From the NCBI GenBank assembly GCA_964556895.1, contig CAZKYC010000032.1:1-45238 (forward strand): a stretch of 45,238 nt of DNA, read 5' to 3'. This DNA is from Hinthialibacter sp964556895 (lineage in GTDB: Bacteria; Hinthialibacterota; Hinthialibacteria; Hinthialibacterales; Hinthialibacteraceae). Of the stretch, positions 41,201 through 45,238 are shown piece after piece (position 1 is the stretch's first letter; every line of letters begins with the position of its first letter). The notes beneath the pieces are model-generated. The model saw nothing but the letters and a program-made list of their open reading frames with translations, did no database searches and had not been told where the DNA came from. Position numbers and translations under genes: made by a program.

Positions 41201-42214
41201 ATGAAAGCCAATATCGCCAATCCCCTCGCCGGTATTTCTGTTTGTTCACTTGTTGTGGTTTGTTTCTGTGCTGCAACATTCGCCGCAACGCCCTTAACCA
41301 TCGAACAGCCCAAAGGCTTACCGCCGCTGCCTGTTCCCAGCGACAACCCGATGACCGTCGAAAAGGTTGAATTGGGCAAGATGCTTTACTTCGACAAGCG
41401 TTTGAGTATTGATGACACCGTTTCATGCGCCAGCTGCCACATTCCAGACCATGGCTACGCCGAACCGCGCGCTACTTCAGTCGGTATCAAAGAACAAGTA
41501 GGCGGCCGCAACGCGCCTCCGGTTTTGAATTCCGCGTATGCGACCTCAATGTTTTGGGACGGCCGCATGGAACACCTCGAAGCCCAGGCCGCCGGCCCAG
41601 TTGAAAACCCGATTGAGATGGGCGCTGATATGAAAGTCGTCGCCAAAAAGATCGCCGAGGTCCCCGAGTATAGCAAGCGCTTTCAAGACGTGTTTGGCGC
41701 CGGCCCCAGCAAAGACACCATCACCAAAGCCATCGCCGCGTTTGAACGCACCCTCCTGAGCGGCAACTCGCCCTACGACAAAGGGACGATGAGCGAAGAG
41801 GCCAAAAAAGGCGAAACGTTGTTTAAAGGCAAAGGCCTTTGTGCGACCTGCCATACGCCTCCCATCTTCTCAAACTGGGGCTTCTATAACGCAGGCATCG
41901 ACGTTGACAAAGAAACCCCCGACATTGGACGCATGGAAGTCTCAGGCATCGAAGCCGACAAAGGCGCGTTTCGCGTTCCCCACCTTCGTAACGCAACCGA
42001 CACCGCGCCGTACTTCCATGACGGCAGCGTCGAAACGCTCGAAGAAGCGGTGCGCGTCATGGCGGGCGGCGGACGTGAGAACCCAAACCTTCATCCCCTG
42101 TTCCGCGCCATCAAAGCGCAAACCTTCAGCGACGAAGAAATCAAACAACTGGTCGCCTTCATCGAAGCGTTGACTGGCGAGTACCCTGTCGTGAACGAAC
42201 CAAAACTTCCGTAA
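41201..42214 (+). CDS. Periplasmic diheme cytochrome c peroxidase (MauG/CcpA type)
   Basis: 337 residues with a Sec signal (SLVVVCFCAATFAATP). Two c-type haem motifs are present: CASCH (76-80) and CATCH (214-218). Between them are the typical LNSAYATSMFWDGRMEHLEAQ and ENPIEMG segments; after the second, GFYNAGID and PHLRNATDTAPYFHDGSVETLE. These enzymes reduce hydrogen peroxide with electrons from a cytochrome c. AGGAG precedes the ATG. The membrane diheme cytochrome gene begins 12 bp later and is a probable electron partner. Confidence 0.93.
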   Translation: MKANIANPLAGISVCSLVVVCFCAATFAATPLTIEQPKGLPPLPVPSDNPMTVEKVELGKMLYFDKRLSIDDTVSCASCHIPDHGYAEPRATSVGIKEQVGGRNAPPVLNSAYATSMFWDGRMEHLEAQAAGPVENPIEMGADMKVVAKKIAEVPEYSKRFQDVFGAGPSKDTITKAIAAFERTLLSGNSPYDKGTMSEEAKKGETLFKGKGLCATCHTPPIFSNWGFYNAGIDVDKETPDIGRMEVSGIEADKGAFRVPHLRNATDTAPYFHDGSVETLEEAVRVMAGGGRENPNLHPLFRAIKAQTFSDEEIKQLVAFIEALTGEYPVVNEPKLP

Positions 42215-42226
42215 GGAGTTTATTGC

Positions 42227-43399
42227 ATGAAACACGTCCTGTTGTGGGTCGTGCAAGTATTTACCATCCTGTTTCTAATGGGCGGACTGGCCTCGTTAAT
42301 TGGGCTGGCCCGCCAGAATGACCGCTGGCGGCTCACCGGGTTGTGGCTGATGACCATCACCGGGCCGATTGGGATGGCGGTCTGCTGGCAAATGCAACTC
42401 ATGTTTCGCGCCGAAGACGCTATCTTCTGGTCGCGCCTGATGGCAGGCGACCTGAAGCAGTTGCTCTCGTATGGTTCGCTAGGCGTTATCGCAGGCTCCG
42501 GCCTGGCGCTGGGCGGGCTTTCACTCAACAAGCGTTCGTTCCCTGTGTTTAGCGGCGCCGTTTTTTTTGCTTCACTGTGGTACATCATTTACCTCCACCC
42601 GACGCCCCATTACGTCCCAATGGAACCGTGGCAAGACAAACTGGTTTGGTTTGTGTTGGTGGTTGGAGGCTCGATCGTTTCTGTGTTTACCTTTTTACGT
42701 CTAAAAGACTATTTACAATTCGTTCAATTCCCTCTTTCAGGATTGGCGGGGCTGGTCTCTATCCTCAGTGTTCTTCTTATAACGGGGTATGACATGGCGC
42801 AGAGACCGCTGCCGCTTGAAAACCTGGGCGCAGAGGCTCGCATCAAAGACATGGGTTGCCTGTCATGCCACACCATGGACGGGATTGGCTTTCCTGAACC
42901 AGGCGGCGGGTTGGAATCAGTCGCCAGCCGCACCCAAGACGTCGTTCTCGCGTTTATGAAACAACCCGACGCCGCCACCGCCAAAGAATTGGGCATTCGC
43001 GATAACCCGACCGGCGAAATGGCGGGTGTCACATTGACCAATGAAGAAGCCGTTCTGTTGACCGAAGCGATGGCAGAACTGTTTGAAGTCCAGGCGCCGT
43101 CCGACCTGGGCGCAGGCTTTGAGCGAGTTGAAGTCTTGTTAGAAGAAAAAACCTGTATGGCCTGTCACACCCTCAACGGCGAAGGCGCCCCTGACGGCGG
43201 CATCGGCGGGCCGCTCGAAAAAGCCGCACCAATGGAATTAGACACACTCACCAACTGGTTGATTGAGCCAACCCTCGAAAAAGCCATAGAGTATGAAATC
43301 TCTGACTTCCCCACAGGCGCGATGGCTTCATTCGCGCTCGAACCCGAAGACGCCAAACTCATGGCGGAGTGGATTCGCACCCTGAAACCTGTGGAGTGA
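42227..43399 (+). CDS. Membrane-anchored diheme cytochrome c
   Basis: 390 residues: six hydrophobic helices (about 5-27, 37-57, 80-98, 107-125, 140-160, 170-188) followed by a soluble domain with two c-type motifs, CLSCH (211-215) and CMACH (310-314), each followed by a cytochrome c-like fold (LTNEEAVLLTEAMAELF and LEPEDAKLMAEWIRTL). The membrane part does not show the His pairs of a cytochrome b with certainty. It starts 12 bp after the peroxidase stop with GGAG, so it is co-transcribed and could pass electrons from the quinone pool or respiratory chain to it. Confidence 0.85.
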   Translation: MKHVLLWVVQVFTILFLMGGLASLIGLARQNDRWRLTGLWLMTITGPIGMAVCWQMQLMFRAEDAIFWSRLMAGDLKQLLSYGSLGVIAGSGLALGGLSLNKRSFPVFSGAVFFASLWYIIYLHPTPHYVPMEPWQDKLVWFVLVVGGSIVSVFTFLRLKDYLQFVQFPLSGLAGLVSILSVLLITGYDMAQRPLPLENLGAEARIKDMGCLSCHTMDGIGFPEPGGGLESVASRTQDVVLAFMKQPDAATAKELGIRDNPTGEMAGVTLTNEEAVLLTEAMAELFEVQAPSDLGAGFERVEVLLEEKTCMACHTLNGEGAPDGGIGGPLEKAAPMELDTLTNWLIEPTLEKAIEYEISDFPTGAMASFALEPEDAKLMAEWIRTLKPVE

Positions 43400-43426
43400 A
43401 CAAGTCGTCATGCTCAACTACTGAAT

Positions 43427-44086
43427 TTACTGACCGAGGTAGACCCCGTCGCTCATTGCGGACGGTTGAAAGGTAATTGTAACCATATTGTTACTCGCGG
43501 GGACAACGCTGCGGGGCGTGTAACCATCTAAAGACGCCAATTCTCTGCTGCGGTCGCCGAATGCGACAAAGGTTTGAAGGCGCTCGACGTCATCTAAATT
43601 CTCTTTCAGGGCGTCATCAATTGGGTCAGCAAATTCGACCAGTTTGGGCCCGGTTTGAACAAAAGGCTTTTTTGCGTCAGCCAACTGGGCCGCCATGCCA
43701 GGATTGGAACCGGTCGATTGCCCGCCTTGGAAGACCGCGGCCGCCATGAAAGCAGCCAGCGCCGCCGCTGCGGCGAATTTTGATGACTTCGCAAACCACT
43801 GGTTGGCTTGGTGAACATAGGGTTTGGCGCGCTGAATCAGCGAGACCGGTTCGTAGCTGGTTTCGATTCGGCTTTTGAGTAGATCAAAACGAGGGTGGAC
43901 CGAGATGTCTTGGTCGCGCCAGACATCCAGCGCCCACCATGATTTTTCGAGTTCTAACACTTCTTTCCGGCAATGGACGCAATTGGCCAAATGGCGCTCA
44001 ACCACGCTTCGGTCTTGCGGGCTGCCGTTGCCCGACGCGTAGGTTGAGAGCAGTTCATGATTAAATGGGCATTTCAGGTTTGTCAT
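43427..44086 (-). CDS. Anti-sigma factor with zinc-finger (zf-HC2)
   Basis: 219 residues from the ATG at 44086; a TTG at 44104 (six residues longer, AAGGA four bases upstream) is an alternative. The N-terminal finger shows CPFNHELLSTYASG and the HLANCVHCRKEV zinc triad, followed by a basic linker and an Ala-rich membrane helix (FAAAAALAAFMAAAVF, about 105-125), then an extracytoplasmic region. Such proteins hold an ECF sigma factor at the membrane until a signal releases it. It follows the sigma gene by 33 bp and is doubtless its regulator. Confidence 0.9.
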   Translation of the reverse strand: MTNLKCPFNHELLSTYASGNGSPQDRSVVERHLANCVHCRKEVLELEKSWWALDVWRDQDISVHPRFDLLKSRIETSYEPVSLIQRAKPYVHQANQWFAKSSKFAAAAALAAFMAAAVFQGGQSTGSNPGMAAQLADAKKPFVQTGPKLVEFADPIDDALKENLDDVERLQTFVAFGDRSRELASLDGYTPRSVVPASNNMVTITFQPSAMSDGVYLGQ

Positions 44087-44119
44087 CGTCTTTCTATCCA
44101 ACAAATCCTTCGATAGTCT

Positions 44120-44893
44120 CTAGGCGTATTCGCCTAACATCGGTTGTAAGATTTCCCGCAACTTTAAATGGGCGCGGTACGCCCGTTGTTTAATTGATTC
44201 TGGCGTCGCCTCTAAGATTTCAGCAATCTCAACATACGAGAGGCCTTGGTATTTGTTCAACACGATCACTTCACGTTGTTCATCTGAAAGTTGGTTGATC
44301 GCGTTTTTAATCGCTTCTTCATCGATCTTGCTGGCGAATGCGTCTCGGGCGTCACCGCCCTTGTCTTTTACGTTCTCTAAAAATGAGCCTTGATTTTCAC
44401 CGCTGGCGTCGTGAAAACTTGAGTCAGCATAAACCATGCGGTTCCAATAGCGTCGTTTTTCATCGATGCTTAAGTTGCGGGCGATTCGGTACAACCATGA
44501 TGTGAATTTTGACTTGGGCTGCCATGACATCCGGTTGTTATACACCCGCAAGAACGTCTCCTGAGCCAGGTCTTCAGCCAGATCGCGCCGTTGCACCATG
44601 CGAAGAACAAACAAAAAGATCGGCTGGTAATATCTTGCGTATAGTTGTTCTAGCGCCTCTTCTTTGCCCTTCTGACAATCAAGCATCAGTTGTTCGTCAC
44701 TGACGCCGTCTTCGAGACAAGTAGAACGCCCCTCCTGATTGTCCGTAACGGAACCCTCAATCACTCCCGTATTGGACGTGGGCCATGCGGCTGCTTGTGT
44801 GTTGGCTACACCCACCATCGTATCAGAATCGCCGCCAGGCTCAGTCGCCTTACGGCCCTTTCGTAGGGATAAAAAGTTAGATTTACCATCCAT
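44120..44893 (-). CDS. ECF RNA polymerase sigma factor
   Basis: 257 residues from the ATG at 44893. A longer frame starts at 45052, upstream of a consensus promoter, and is rejected. Region 2 (QLYARYYQPIFLFVLRMVQ, then LAEDLAQETFLRVYNNR, SWLYRIARNLSIDEKRR) and region 4 (LSDEQREVIVLNKYQGLSY then VEIAEILEATPESIKQRAYR) are intact. About 63 residues precede region 2, longer than usual for ECF factors, and are Gly/Thr-rich. It pairs with the downstream zinc-finger anti-sigma factor. The controlled genes are unknown; the adjacent peroxidase operon is one candidate. Confidence 0.9.
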   Translation of the reverse strand: MDGKSNFLSLRKGRKATEPGGDSDTMVGVANTQAAAWPTSNTGVIEGSVTDNQEGRSTCLEDGVSDEQLMLDCQKGKEEALEQLYARYYQPIFLFVLRMVQRRDLAEDLAQETFLRVYNNRMSWQPKSKFTSWLYRIARNLSIDEKRRYWNRMVYADSSFHDASGENQGSFLENVKDKGGDARDAFASKIDEEAIKNAINQLSDEQREVIVLNKYQGLSYVEIAEILEATPESIKQRAYRAHLKLREILQPMLGEYA

Positions 44894-44953
44894 TAAACGA
44901 CACGATCCTTCAGTGGGTAACGTAGTAGTAATTGTAGGTTCAATACTTTCTGA

Positions 44954-44982
44954 ATTATATGGGTATTTTTGTTTTTTGGCAA
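44954..44982 (-). promoter_or_regulatory. Consensus sigma70 promoter of the ECF sigma gene
   Basis: On the minus strand TTGCCA (44977-44982), exactly 17 bases, then TATAAT (44954-44959). Transcription would begin near 44947, before the ATG at 44893. Confidence 0.75.
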
Positions 44983-45238
44983 CTAAATTATTTGAAAATA
45001 AGAACTTAGATAACAAGCGCCGAAAAATGGGCGAAAAATAAGCTATAACCACAAGTTTAGTATTAGCAATACGTTACACTTATTCATTCAATCCACATGC
45101 ATTCGAGACGAATGTTGACCTCTCACCATTTTTGGCTCATCCGGAACTTAGATACGTTCTCTCAAATTGAATTAAAATTTCCAGACACGATCTCAAGGAT
45201 GATTTTTTTATCGTTGTATTTGGTATGGGTACAACTCT

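Overview
The window comes from a free-living, Gram-negative-type bacterium of moderate GC. It carries a ribosomal/transcription core block (secE-nusG-rplK-rplA-[histidine phosphatase]-rplJ-rplL) followed by accessory and house-keeping genes. Several traits point to an uncultured lineage near the PVC/FCB groups (Omnitrophota-, Hinthialibacterota-, Hydrogenedentota- or Planctomycetota-like): a Tat-exported Gfo/Idh/MocA oxidoreductase, GspG-like pseudopilins with an almost invariant N-terminal helix, a planctomycete-style Nramp-related transporter, large secreted beta-sandwich and GH42-like proteins, and diheme cytochromes. This placement is inference; there is no rRNA gene in the window.

Layout. 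1-2264: methyltransferase and Tat Gfo/Idh/MocA oxidoreductase (minus strand). 2366-6413: ribosomal block, with an L10-type leader and attenuator lying between rplA and a histidine phosphatase gene instead of directly before rplJ, and with a terminator rather than rpoBC after rplL. 6414-9571: an ArsR repressor divergent from a CoA-disulfide-reductase/rhodanese fusion, with a shared CTAA-N4-TTAG motif in both promoters. 9572-16387: secreted CBM9-like protein, Tat lipoprotein, nucleoside-type MFS permease, DNA polymerase III delta', and a secreted M15-like peptidase with an inserted dockerin-like calcium loop. 16391-19665: a tight SLC13 transporter / cNMP-domain histidine kinase / response regulator operon. 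19772-23256: thioredoxin-like ferredoxin, Nramp-related transporter, internally deleted DUF418 protein, DUF423 protein. 23317-29179: two tandem pseudopilins, a GT-C-like membrane protein, a degenerate pseudopilin, a Nudix hydrolase and a UbiD decarboxylase. 29368-34264: NTF2-like protein, beta-propeller/cohesin-like secreted protein, small secreted protein, NrnA-type DHH phosphoesterase, DUF309 protein. 34265-39265: a polyferredoxin gene bracketed by a 168-bp duplication of the 3' end of the GH42-like gene. 39364-45238: CstA-like transporter, diheme cytochrome c peroxidase with a membrane diheme cytochrome, and an ECF sigma/anti-sigma pair.

Working together: the clearest functional units are the ribosomal block with its autoregulatory leader, the ArsR/CoADR-rhodanese sulfur module, the transporter-kinase-regulator operon, the pseudopilin cluster, the peroxidase/cytochrome pair, and the sigma/anti-sigma pair. 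Dispersed intergenic repeats of at least three kinds (palindromic GC-rich 14-mers, GGCGTC/C-run/G-run elements, and a GGCGCTCCC...TTGCACCCA element) lie between genes. No rRNA, tRNA, CRISPR array, intact insertion sequence or prophage was recognised.
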